Of a stretch of DNA of 16,817 nt, positions 9,326-16,127 are shown in pieces. This stretch comes from RECG01 sp964444805 (lineage in GTDB: Bacteria; Bacillota_I; Bacilli_A; Acholeplasmatales; Acholeplasmataceae): contig CAYUIK010000080.1 in the NCBI GenBank assembly GCA_964444805.1, positions 1 to 16,817 of the forward strand. Reading direction: 5' to 3'. Position numbers and translations under genes: made by a program. The notes under the pieces are model-generated. The model made no database searches. It worked only from the letters and a program-made list of their open reading frames with translations, and was not told where the DNA came from. How positions within the stretch are numbered: position 1 is the stretch's first letter; each line of letters starts with the position of its first letter.

Positions 9326-9994
9326 TCATGGTCTAAGCGCTTTAAGCGTGGTTTGGAGGTGGTACTGATAGTAAGCGAGGATGAACCCCCGAATCTGCGG
9401 CCATTCGACCTCATCGATCGCTTCGAGTTCGGCATAGGGCGTATAGTTGAGTTTCATCAGCGTAATCGTCTCCTTGATTCCGAGGTCCTCGTGTCCCTCG
9501 TCTTCTGCGTATACGATTCCGCCCCTTTCGATCATCAGACCCTTGACCCTTCTGCCGTCGCCCTTGAAACGAAGCGGATAACCGAGCGGTCTTAAAACTT
9601 TTAAAGCGAAACTCACGCTCGCTTCACGAATCCTGTCCGCCCTGAGGGCGGATAGGGCCTGATCGAAGATAAAGCGGTGTTCATAGAGGTCGACGACGAG
9701 CGTATCGATAATCGAGAGGATCAAAGATGCGTGCTTCGTCTTGACGTAATCGGCCTTAATCGCTTGAAAGTCGTCGAGCAGTTTCGCTTCACTCAAATGC
9801 ATGAACGACTTCGGATAATCTTTAAACGACAGGTACGTCAAATATTGACTGATGATCCGGTTCGGATTTTCCATTTTCTGTGAACCCTTGGCTAAAAGCG
9901 TCTTCTTACCAACAGGCGTATAACAGAAGAGGAGGCGCGCACTTTCGAGATAGGGCTGAACCTTATAGATCAGACCTTCGCTCCTATTCGTCAT
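9326..9994 (-). CDS. recO: DNA repair protein RecO (divergent, no zinc ligands)
   Basis: RecO helps load RecA onto SSB-coated single-stranded DNA in the RecFOR pathway. The 222-residue protein begins with an OB-fold-like segment (SEGLIYKVQPY, then a TPVGKKTLLAKGSQK loop like the family's GKI..AKGA.K). Helical and C-terminal parts follow, keeping the family's LGYP (137-140) and the later Gly-Gly (158-159). The position between era and glyQS is the standard one. The four cysteines that bind zinc in many RecO proteins are missing: the only cysteine is Cys24. Sequence similarity is modest, so the assignment rests partly on context. It overlaps era by 11 bases and has GAGGG upstream of the ATG. 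Confidence 0.88.
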   Translation of the reverse strand: MTNRSEGLIYKVQPYLESARLLFCYTPVGKKTLLAKGSQKMENPNRIISQYLTYLSFKDYPKSFMHLSEAKLLDDFQAIKADYVKTKHASLILSIIDTLVVDLYEHRFIFDQALSALRADRIREASVSFALKVLRPLGYPLRFKGDGRRVKGLMIERGGIVYAEDEGHEDLGIKETITLMKLNYTPYAELEAIDEVEWPQIRGFILAYYQYHLQTTLKALRP

Positions 9995-10871
9995 AACCGA
10001 AAGCCCTCAAGTCGTTCGGACGATTCCGCCAATCCTTTTTCACCTTGACCCAAAGTTCTAAGTGAATGCGTTTGCCCAGAAGACGGTTGATTTCCTGGCG
10101 TGCTTCCGTCCCGATCCGTTTCATCTTTTCGCCTTCTTTTCCGATTAGAATCAGTTTTTGGGTCCTTCTCTCAACGATAATCAGAGCGGAAACGTCGAGC
10201 TGTTTCCGTTTTTCATCGACCTTGAGCGATTCGATGACGACCGCGACGGCGTGCGGAACTTCCTGTTCCGTGTAAAAGAGAATCTTTTCCCGGATCAATT
10301 CCGCCATGAAACGCTCATCGCTTTGATCGCTCTTTGTTTCCTTCGGATAAAAGAGTGGCCCTTCTAAGAGATGGGGATCGATCATCTCGAAGAGACGTTC
10401 GAGGTGCGTATGGTCCTTCGCGGAAAGAGGGATGACCCCGGCAAATTCGAAGGAACCGAGATACGAGAGAATGATCCGATCGATCGCGGTTCGATCTTTC
10501 AAGAGGTCGATCTTGTTAATGACGAGATAGACGGGCACGTCGATCTGGCGGAAATAGTCGATGACGTGTTCTTCCGCTCGTTTTTTGACGTCATCGACGA
10601 CGAACAGAATGACGTCGACATCCATCAGACTCGATACGGCGACTTTGTCGATCCGCTTGTTCAAAAGGTCCTTGCCTTTATGCATGCCCGGCGTATCGAC
10701 GAAGACATATTGTCGGTTCTCTTTCGTCAAAATGCCGTGAATGCGATGTCTCGTCGTCTGGGGCTTGTCGGATACGATCGTCACTTTTTGACCGATCAAG
10801 GCGTTCAGCAACGTGGACTTCCCGACATTCGGTCTTCCGACGATCGCGATGAAAGCGGACTTGTCACTCAT
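9984..10871 (-). CDS. era: GTPase Era, small-subunit ribosome assembly
   Basis: Era is an essential GTPase that binds the 3' end of 16S rRNA during 30S maturation. With the ATG at 10871 the protein has 295 residues, as usual. G1 is GRPNVGKS (12-19), G3 DTPG (59-62), G4 NKID (119-122) and G5 SAK (150-152). A C-terminal KH domain carries GKEGEKMKRIG (244-254) and ends in the typical KKDWRN..DLRAFGY. An in-frame upstream extension to 10928 lies wholly within cdd and adds residues not found in Era, so I rejected it. The chosen ATG overlaps the cdd stop, which suggests translational coupling. Confidence 0.97.
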   Translation of the reverse strand: MSDKSAFIAIVGRPNVGKSTLLNALIGQKVTIVSDKPQTTRHRIHGILTKENRQYVFVDTPGMHKGKDLLNKRIDKVAVSSLMDVDVILFVVDDVKKRAEEHVIDYFRQIDVPVYLVINKIDLLKDRTAIDRIILSYLGSFEFAGVIPLSAKDHTHLERLFEMIDPHLLEGPLFYPKETKSDQSDERFMAELIREKILFYTEQEVPHAVAVVIESLKVDEKRKQLDVSALIIVERRTQKLILIGKEGEKMKRIGTEARQEINRLLGKRIHLELWVKVKKDWRNRPNDLRAFGYDE

Positions 10872-11256
10872 GTTCGAGTTCGAATGCATAGGGCAAAAGC
10901 TCATCCGGATTCGTTTCTTTCGTTTCACCCTTCATGTTGGCAAGCGTAATCCGAGTCCCCTTCGGCAAGAGCTCGTGCATCACCTGGCGACAGGCGCCAC
11001 ATGGTGAGACGGGTTGTCGGTCATCGGCGATAATCGTCATCGAGACGATGTCCTCTTTTTTATATCCCTGGCTGTAAAGCGAGAAAAGCGCACTCCGCTC
11101 GGCACAATTCGATATGCCGATCGACGCGTTCTCAATGTTGGCACCGAGCACGTATGTGCCATCCTTCATAAGGATTGCCGCACCAACCTTGAACTTGGAA
11201 TATGGCGCATAAGCCCGACTGCAGGCGAGCTTGGCCTGTTCGATGGATTTGTTCAC
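10864..11256 (-). CDS. cdd: cytidine deaminase
   Basis: It deaminates cytidine and deoxycytidine to uridine and deoxyuridine in pyrimidine salvage. The 130-residue protein matches the small homotetrameric class. The catalytic NCAE (Cys51 zinc ligand, Glu53 proton shuttle) and PCGACRQ (Cys86, Cys89 zinc ligands) are intact. The start is GTG and overlaps the ybeY stop by four bases (GTGA), with AAAGGA about ten bases upstream inside ybeY. The gene order ybeY-cdd-era is the Bacillota one, but dgkA (diacylglycerol/undecaprenol kinase), which normally lies between ybeY and cdd, is absent. Confidence 0.97.
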   Translation of the reverse strand: MNKSIEQAKLACSRAYAPYSKFKVGAAILMKDGTYVLGANIENASIGISNCAERSALFSLYSQGYKKEDIVSMTIIADDRQPVSPCGACRQVMHELLPKGTRITLANMKGETKETNPDELLPYAFELEHE

Positions 11257-11672
11257 TTCGTCATCCTTTCCAGTTTCGCTTTTTTCAATATGCGTTCCTG
11301 TTCCTGCTTCATGACTCGTTCGTCTTCTTCCCTGAGGTGATCGTAGCCCTGCAGATGCAAATATCCGTGGACCGCGAGAAACCCGACTTCTCGTTCAAAA
11401 CTGTGACCATAATCCTTTGCCTGCCTGTTCGCCTGCTCGAGGTCGATGAAGACATCACCGAGTGACGTTTCATCGTCATCGTTCGGGAAACTCAGGACAT
11501 CGGTGACGCGATCGATCGTCCGGAAATCGCGGTTGAGTCTGCGGATCTCCTCGTCATCGACGAAAATGATTTCAAACGAAGACGGATCCGCAACGGGCTT
11601 GAAGAGCTTCTTCATGAGCTTTTTGATTCGACCGTTTCTTTGTCCGGTCTGGTCATAGACATTAACTTTCAT
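11253..11672 (-). CDS. ybeY: endoribonuclease YbeY (rRNA maturation/ribosome quality control)
   Basis: YbeY is a zinc-dependent single-strand endoribonuclease needed for 16S rRNA 3'-end maturation. The 139-residue protein has the conserved TDVLSFP segment (57-63), the GDVFIDL segment, and the metal site HGYLHLQGYDH with His102, His106 and His112. It functions in the same pathway as the downstream Era and is commonly linked to phoH. It overlaps phoH by 11 bases and has no strong ribosome-binding site, so translation may be coupled. Confidence 0.97.
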   Translation of the reverse strand: MKVNVYDQTGQRNGRIKKLMKKLFKPVADPSSFEIIFVDDEEIRRLNRDFRTIDRVTDVLSFPNDDDETSLGDVFIDLEQANRQAKDYGHSFEREVGFLAVHGYLHLQGYDHLREEDERVMKQEQERILKKAKLERMTK

Positions 11673-12612
11673 GTTTCTCGTACCGTTCCAAAATCCGTTG
11701 CACGAGCGGATGCCGGATCACATCGATCTTTCCGAAAGTGACAAATCCCACGTCTTCCATATCCTGAAGGATCGCGAGCACTTGCCTTAAAGCCGGCATA
11801 CTCCCCCTTAGATCGGTCTGTGAGGGATCCCCGGTAATGACCATCTTTGAAGCGAACCCGAGACGCGTTAAAAACATTTTCATCTGCGCTTCCGTCGTAT
11901 TCTGTGCCTCATCGAGGATGACAAAGGCATTCTCGAGCGTTCGTCCGCGCATATAGGCCAGAGGGGCGATCTCGATCACTTTTTTTTCCAAAAGCGCGTT
12001 CGTCGACTCGATGCCCATCATCTCATAGAGCGCATCATAAAGCGGAACGAGATAGGGATCGATCTTTTCTTTGAGGTCACCCGGCAAAAAGCCGAGGCTT
12101 TCGCCCGCTTCGACGACCGGTCGCGTTAGAATGAGCTTTTTCGTTTTATTGCTTTTCAATGCAGCAACCGCCATCGCCACGGCGAGATAGGTTTTTCCCG
12201 TCCCGGCCGGACCAACACCAAAGGTCAAGTCATAGTGACCGATGGCCTCGATATACCGCTTTTGATTGAATGTTTTCGGATAGATCGCTTTCCCGAAATC
12301 ATTGATCAGAATGCGATTTCGATTTCGATAGAGTTCGAGCACGCCGTCGAGCTGATGGCGCTCGGCGAGTTTAATGACATACATGATGTCGCGCTCGGAC
12401 AATTGGACCTTGCTTTCCGCGAGTTCGATCAGAACATGAAAAACAGCCTCCAAGAGCGAAAGCATCTCTTTCGGTGCATCGGTATGGATCTCGGAGCCCT
12501 GAATATCGACACGGCACCCGAGGTATTGTTTGAAAACCAACAGATTTCGATCCTGTACGCCGACGAGTCGTGCGATCGCCGGAGCGTGACTGATCGTGTG
12601 ATTCAATTTCAT
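11662..12612 (-). CDS. phoH: PhoH-family ATPase
   Basis: With the ATG at 12612 (AAGGAG five to eight bases upstream) the protein has 316 residues, typical of PhoH/YbeZ. A frame extending to 12735 would pass through the promoter and was rejected. An N-terminal region with an alpha/beta RNA-binding-like fold precedes the P-loop ATPase domain with Walker A GPAGTGKT (134-141), Walker B FVILDEAQN (230-238) and a GDPSQTDL motif (261-268). PhoH/YbeZ associates with YbeY and is thought to act in RNA metabolism and ribosome quality control. Despite the name, its phosphate link is indirect. It is the first gene of the nine-gene cluster. Confidence 0.96.
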   Translation of the reverse strand: MKLNHTISHAPAIARLVGVQDRNLLVFKQYLGCRVDIQGSEIHTDAPKEMLSLLEAVFHVLIELAESKVQLSERDIMYVIKLAERHQLDGVLELYRNRNRILINDFGKAIYPKTFNQKRYIEAIGHYDLTFGVGPAGTGKTYLAVAMAVAALKSNKTKKLILTRPVVEAGESLGFLPGDLKEKIDPYLVPLYDALYEMMGIESTNALLEKKVIEIAPLAYMRGRTLENAFVILDEAQNTTEAQMKMFLTRLGFASKMVITGDPSQTDLRGSMPALRQVLAILQDMEDVGFVTFGKIDVIRHPLVQRILERYEKHES

Positions 12613-12639
12613 TCGATCTCTCCTTGCTCGTACTCTCTT

Positions 12640-12667
12640 ATTATACCACATGTTTTTTGCTTGTCTA
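12640..12667 (-). promoter_or_regulatory. promoter of the phoH-ybeY-...-rpoD-trmK cluster
   Basis: On the minus strand TAGACA (12667-12662), a 16-base spacer and a perfect TATAAT (12645-12640), preceded by TG as an extended -10. The start site would be near 12633, leaving a leader of about 20 bases before phoH. No other equally clear promoter was found by eye in the tightly packed genes downstream until marR. Confidence 0.8.
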
Positions 12668-12704
12668 AACCTTATATCCCCGTGAAAATGATAAAATTTG
12701 TCGT

Positions 12705-12745
12705 AAAAAAAGATAGAAAAGACCGGCATTTGCAAAAAATGTCCG
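12705..12745 (-). terminator. possible second (backup) terminator behind rpsU
   Basis: On the minus strand an 8-bp stem with one bulged base (12745-12737 against 12731-12724, loop TTTGC) is followed by TTTTC and then a run of seven T (12711-12705). It lies just after the stronger rpsU terminator. The stem is weaker, so this is tentative. Confidence 0.4.
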
Positions 12746-12762
12746 ACCTTACCTCTGAACGG

Positions 12763-12787
12763 TAAAAAAGCGCCCGAATTGGGCGCT
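12763..12787 (-). terminator. intrinsic terminator of rpsU
   Basis: On the minus strand AGCGCCC (12787-12781), loop AATTC, GGGCGCT (12775-12769), then six T. The 7-bp GC-rich stem begins ten bases after the rpsU stop codon. It is a textbook Rho-independent terminator. Confidence 0.93.
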
Positions 12788-12797
12788 CATCGTTATG

Positions 12798-12971
12798 CTA
12801 TTTATTTTTGCTTCGTGCTGCGCGTTGTGCGATCTTTTTCTTAACACTCGGTTTCACGTAGAATTTCTTATCCTTCGCGTCTCTGAGGACTCCCGACTTG
12901 GAAACATCACGTTTAAAACGCCGTAGTGCATCTTCGATCGATTCTTTTTCTCGAACGACTGTTTTTGGCAT
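12798..12971 (-). CDS. rpsU: 30S ribosomal protein S21
   Basis: S21 is a small, very basic protein of the 30S subunit that contacts 16S rRNA near the mRNA path. The 57-residue product starts PKTVVREKESIEDALRRFKR and ends in a lysine/arginine-rich tail (SVKKKIAQRAARSKNK), matching the length of Bacillus S21. The ATG at 12971 has AAAGGAGG six to eight bases upstream, and a longer frame to 13022 was rejected for that reason. It is a single-gene unit between the secG terminator and its own terminator. No clear promoter box is visible upstream. In Bacillus rpsU is followed by yqeY and others before phoH; here phoH comes next. Confidence 0.96.
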   Translation of the reverse strand: MPKTVVREKESIEDALRRFKRDVSKSGVLRDAKDKKFYVKPSVKKKIAQRAARSKNK

Positions 12972-13053
12972 GGTCTGCCCTCCTTTCGCGCTTGGATTTC
13001 GTGGTTGAAACGGATCTTTCATGACCGATCACATGGCCTGTGCTCGATCCGAT

Positions 13054-13080
13054 AAAAAAGTGTTTCAAAGCGAAACACTT
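13054..13080 (-). terminator. intrinsic terminator of secG
   Basis: On the minus strand AAGTGTTTC (13080-13072), loop GCTTT, GAAACACTT (13066-13058), running into a U-tract of six T in all. The 9-bp perfect stem lies 16 bases after the secG stop. Confidence 0.92.
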
Positions 13081-13096
13081 CGATTCTTTACGTTTT

Positions 13097-13324
13097 CTAT
13101 CGTGGCAAATTGTTCGAAAGCACGACGGATACGACCAAAACGACAGCGACGACAACCGTCGCACGCATCAGGAATAGGTCAAAGCCCCGTGTTTTCTGAT
13201 TCTTGAATAATTCCGATTTTTCACCGCTGAATGCGGACCCGATATCGTCCTGTGAGCTTTGCAGCATCACGAGTACGAGCAGCAGAGCACCGGCTGTAAT
13301 TGCTATGTAGTCAACCCAAATCAT
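13097..13324 (-). CDS. secG: preprotein translocase subunit SecG
   Basis: SecG is the small accessory subunit of the SecYEG translocon in the cytoplasmic membrane. The 75-residue protein has two hydrophobic helices (about 4-23 and 54-70). They flank a polar loop with the family's QSSQDDIGSAFSG segment and a later FKNQKTRGFD, like the SecG consensus of Gln, Gly-rich and GSAFGG residues. I chose the ATG at 13324 because AGGAGG lies six bases upstream. An ATG at 13330 directly abuts the AGGAGG and is unlikely to be used. It is a monocistronic unit with a near-consensus promoter and a strong terminator. The rnr/smpB neighbours common in Bacillota are not here. Confidence 0.93.
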   Translation of the reverse strand: MIWVDYIAITAGALLLVLVMLQSSQDDIGSAFSGEKSELFKNQKTRGFDLFLMRATVVVAVVLVVSVVLSNNLPR

Positions 13325-13349
13325 ATGCATCCTCCTAAAAACTCAATTC

Positions 13350-13378
13350 ATTATAACAACTTTCCCGGTATTTGTCAA
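13350..13378 (-). promoter_or_regulatory. consensus promoter of secG
   Basis: On the minus strand TTGACA (13378-13373), exactly 17 bases, TATAAT (13355-13350). Both boxes match the housekeeping consensus perfectly. Transcription would start near 13343, about 20 bases before the secG ATG. Confidence 0.93.
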
Positions 13379-13626
13379 TGATTAATCCTTGTTTAATCGA
13401 GCATTTTTCTGGTTATCTTATGATCATGTCTTAGTAGTTATCTTTTGACTTTGTCCTAAATGTCTTTAATGCTTGAATCTTTATGCTTGTGAATTTTGAG
13501 CGCACCACTTTGGATGACTTTAGATGATGCTAGAAGCATCAGTACAGAAGCGTTTCGTTTCCCAGTATACGGCAATCCGTTGGTGAACTGCACTGCTTCA
13601 ATTCATCCAAGACGCACGTGACGTCT
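13379..13626. other. AT-richer non-coding gap between the SWIM gene and secG
   Basis: With the secG promoter this is part of a 302-base stretch without a gene. I found no frame with a ribosome-binding site longer than about 27 codons. It holds a small hairpin GATGC/GCATC (13526-13540), a 6-bp hairpin AAGACG/CGTCTT (13609-13627) at the SWIM stop codon, and a repeated GTTATCTT (13412-13419 and 13437-13444). Neither hairpin is followed by a U-tract on the minus strand, so the end of the SWIM transcript is not evident. The sequence looks less GC-rich than the flanking genes. Confidence 0.5.
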
Positions 13627-15273
13627 TCACCTTTGTTTAAGACGATCCACGAAAGCCGGTCGTCTTTTCATCGTCTCGATCAAACGGTCGACGAGTATCT
13701 GACGCTTCCCGTCCCCACAGCGTTTTCCATAGAGATCGAGATCACGCAGGACATCCTCGTACGCATCGATGGTTTTAGCATCATAAGCCCTTTTTTCGAT
13801 GCCTCTAATAAAAAGCTCATCGATGGTTTCATCACACGCTTCACCGAGATAATCATGGAACCGGAAAATGCGCGTCGGATCGCCTTGACAATACGTGAGC
13901 ATGCGCTCTTTCAAGTCCCTTTGGATCAGAATACCTTCATAGGCTGCGTCTATGCATCCTTCTTTTTCCATGTCATCCAAGAGTGAAAGGACGATACGTT
14001 CATGATCTTCTCGTGGGTGACAGGACATGAAATCCTCGAAGTATTCCAAGCGTCCATCCCTGAGGAATGCTTTAGACATTTTTAAGATTTGGGCGCGATC
14101 GCCTTTGATCTTGTGAACCTGATAGACATAATCGCGGAAACGCGCATCGTCGTATGCTTCCATACCCGTTTGTGCGAGTTTGAAAGCCTCATCCAACCGC
14201 TTTTGCGCGATCGCTTGCTCAATGGCGATCACGCGCATGTCCTCGTTATCTGCCCGTTTCGCAAAAAACATCCGCGCATCATCATCCGAGTCGTATGCAA
14301 GGATCAAGCGATACCTGATGACATCGATTCGCTCGCGTATGCCCGCCTTTTCTTCCGTTTCGACCTGATTTTCACCGCGGTCGAGGACACGTTCGAGTTT
14401 CGTGCGTCGTTGCTCATGACCTGCAAGCAAAACCGACAGTTCGAATAGACGGAATCCCCAGTCCTCGCCCTCATCGAGCGCACGAGTCGCATGATCGATC
14501 AAACGATCGATCAGTTCGTCCTTTTCGTCCTCATCCAAGGTTCCTGCGAGAACACGGGTAATCCCTTGATAAATATCTTTTTCATAGGCAGCAAGGGTAT
14601 CCGGATTTTCCCCATAAGAGGCAATCATCCGCGTCAACTCAGCGGCCAACAGATAGACCGTAACCGCGGTTATCGGATCGTCATGACTTTTCATGCTCTT
14701 TAAAACCGTCCGGACACCGGAAAGCATGATCTCGACCTCGACGTCTTCCAAATACTCGTCTTCTTCGAACGCTTCCAAGTCTTCAAACCGTTCGATCATG
14801 ATCTGTCGACACAGTTCGACCTCGTCTTCCCGGCTCATCGTCTTCGTATGCTCATAGAGCAACCGATTCCTAATCCCTTTGTCCTGTCCGGCCAGACCGA
14901 TCAAAATCGAGACGAGTTCGGATGCTTTTTTCTCCGAAAGCACCCTTTTCAAGTTCTCGATTTTGAGAGCGGTTTGTTGTATATCCTCGAAACCATCATC
15001 CCGATAGATGATCAGAAGTTGATACAAAACGGCCGCTTCGTGCTTGCAGAGGTCTTTCTCCTCACAATCACAGGAAGTCCATTGGATCTTCGTATCCTCT
15101 TTCAGTTGAACCTGCACGGTAAAAACGTCACGTCCGAGCACTTTGGCCTCGAAATAGTCCTCATAGAGTTCGACTTCGGATACACGACCTTCTAGAAAAA
15201 AAATCTTGCCTTCCTTGAGAATATCGTCCTCGAAAAAGGATTCGAAATTGAAAAGATCCATCCGTTTCGCCAT
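13627..15273 (-). CDS. SWIM zinc-finger domain protein of unknown function
   Basis: The 548-residue, strongly acidic protein carries an N-terminal SWIM domain, with Cys68-x-Cys70-x5-Cys76-x-His78 after a beta-rich region with IQWTSCDC. SWIM domains bind zinc and are thought to mediate DNA or protein contacts. The rest (about 95-548) is almost wholly helical by composition, with many Asp/Glu and repeated helix pairs that resemble TPR/HEAT-like solenoids. No enzyme motif is visible. I set the start at the ATG 15273 because GGGTGAG stands before it at proper spacing and the promoter lies upstream at 15306-15334. A frame extending to 15396 would run through that promoter. It is divergent from the metallo-hydrolase gene. 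Similar SWIM proteins are widespread in Bacillota without a clear role. The family call is sure, the function is not. Confidence 0.85.
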   Translation of the reverse strand: MAKRMDLFNFESFFEDDILKEGKIFFLEGRVSEVELYEDYFEAKVLGRDVFTVQVQLKEDTKIQWTSCDCEEKDLCKHEAAVLYQLLIIYRDDGFEDIQQTALKIENLKRVLSEKKASELVSILIGLAGQDKGIRNRLLYEHTKTMSREDEVELCRQIMIERFEDLEAFEEDEYLEDVEVEIMLSGVRTVLKSMKSHDDPITAVTVYLLAAELTRMIASYGENPDTLAAYEKDIYQGITRVLAGTLDEDEKDELIDRLIDHATRALDEGEDWGFRLFELSVLLAGHEQRRTKLERVLDRGENQVETEEKAGIRERIDVIRYRLILAYDSDDDARMFFAKRADNEDMRVIAIEQAIAQKRLDEAFKLAQTGMEAYDDARFRDYVYQVHKIKGDRAQILKMSKAFLRDGRLEYFEDFMSCHPREDHERIVLSLLDDMEKEGCIDAAYEGILIQRDLKERMLTYCQGDPTRIFRFHDYLGEACDETIDELFIRGIEKRAYDAKTIDAYEDVLRDLDLYGKRCGDGKRQILVDRLIETMKRRPAFVDRLKQR

Positions 15274-15305
15274 TGTCTCACCCATATTCGTTTCATGATA
15301 CATCC

Positions 15306-15334
15306 ATGATACTATGTTTGTTGCTATTTGTCGA
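15306..15334 (-). promoter_or_regulatory. promoter of the SWIM protein gene
   Basis: On the minus strand TCGACA (15334-15329), 17 bases, TATCAT (15311-15306), each a 5/6 match to consensus. It lies about 33 bases from the chosen start codon and supports that start. Confidence 0.65.
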
Positions 15335-15433
15335 CTAGAATCGCTTCGAGATGATGGTGACAGCTCTGCATCGCGCATGCGATACATAAAAGCCACTCAC
15401 TGATAGCCATAAAGACATGTTTTAAAACCAGTA

Positions 15434-15459
15434 CACCTGCAGGTGACGCATGGTATAAT
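15434..15459 (+). promoter_or_regulatory. extended -10 promoter of the metallo-hydrolase gene with a perfect 12-bp palindrome in the spacer
   Basis: TGGTATAAT (15451-15459) is an extended -10 box with a perfect hexamer. No good -35 box stands 16-18 bases upstream. Instead, the spacer contains the perfect palindrome CACCTGCAGGTG (15434-15445). The missing -35 plus a palindrome suggests a regulated promoter, but the regulator is unknown. Confidence 0.65.
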
Positions 15460-15482
15460 GAATAGAAAAGGAGGCGGTCACC

Positions 15483-16085
15483 TTGAAGATCGAACGTATC
15501 GCTTTGGGAAACCTCAATAGCAACTGCTACATCCTGCATGAAAAAAATCGGGCTTTTATCATCGATCCCGGGTATGAAAACGATCGGGTCATACCCTTTT
15601 TGAACGACCATAACCTTGTCTTGGAAGGGATCTACATCACGCATGGCCACTTCGATCACACCGGCGGCATCCGCCAACTCAAGGATTATACGCAAACAAC
15701 CGTCTACGCACCAAAAAAGGATGCGATCTGGTTCCAGAAAGACTCGAAATACAATCCTTTCGACGAAGACATTCCGGTAGACGTCTGGGTCGAAGAAGGC
15801 GATGAAATCGACGTTTTGGACCACACCTTCAAAGTCATCGCCACACCCGGTCATTCCGAAGGGGGAACGTCCCTCTATGCCCCTTCCCTGCTCTTTTCCG
15901 GAGATACCCTTTTCTACCAGAGCATCGGTCGCACCGACCTTCCCTTCGCCGACTCGAAAACGATCTATCACAGCATCAAAAAACTCTACGCATTACCGGA
16001 CGATACCGTCGTCTACCCCGGCCATGGTCGGGAAACGACGATCAGGCACGAGAAAAACTCGAACCCCTTTGTCCGTGACCGGTAG
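15483..16085 (+). CDS. metallo-beta-lactamase-fold hydrolase (glyoxalase II-like, YqgX family)
   Basis: The 200-residue protein has the complete two-metal site of the fold: THGHFDH (His54, His56, Asp58, His59), His124 in TPGHSEGG, Asp141 in FSGDTLF and His181 in YPGHGRETT. Its length and motif spacing fit the small GloB-like hydrolases such as Bacillus YqgX. A thioester substrate such as S-lactoylglutathione-type or bacillithiol conjugates is possible, but a specific reaction cannot be read from the sequence. The start is TTG at 15483, with AAGGAGG eight bases upstream and a promoter further upstream. The next gene starts 42 bases later on the same strand and is probably co-transcribed. Confidence 0.93.
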   Translation: MKIERIALGNLNSNCYILHEKNRAFIIDPGYENDRVIPFLNDHNLVLEGIYITHGHFDHTGGIRQLKDYTQTTVYAPKKDAIWFQKDSKYNPFDEDIPVDVWVEEGDEIDVLDHTFKVIATPGHSEGGTSLYAPSLLFSGDTLFYQSIGRTDLPFADSKTIYHSIKKLYALPDDTVVYPGHGRETTIRHEKNSNPFVRDR

Positions 16086-16127
16086 TTCCCCTGACTCAAA
16101 ATACATATCCTATAAAAGGAAAAAACC

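Noticed and set aside
10872..10928. N-terminal extension of era within cdd
   Set aside because: It adds residues not seen in Era proteins. The ATG at 10871 gives the normal 295 residues and a stop/start overlap with cdd.
12613..12735. N-terminal extension of phoH
   Set aside because: It passes through the -10 and -35 boxes of the cluster promoter and has no ribosome-binding site. The ATG at 12612 has one.
12972..13053. Possible rpsU promoter
   Set aside because: I could not find a -10/-35 pair with acceptable match and spacing. I leave it open rather than mark a weak site.
15370..15383. Small stem ATCGC-gcat-GCGAT in the divergent intergenic region
   Set aside because: It has only 5 bp and no U-tract, promoter or gene relation that would give it meaning.
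15324..15971. A 215-codon open frame on the minus strand opposite the metallo-hydrolase gene
   Set aside because: It mirrors the real gene (complete metal-binding motifs on the plus strand), has no recognisable motif and no ribosome-binding site, and runs over the divergent promoters.
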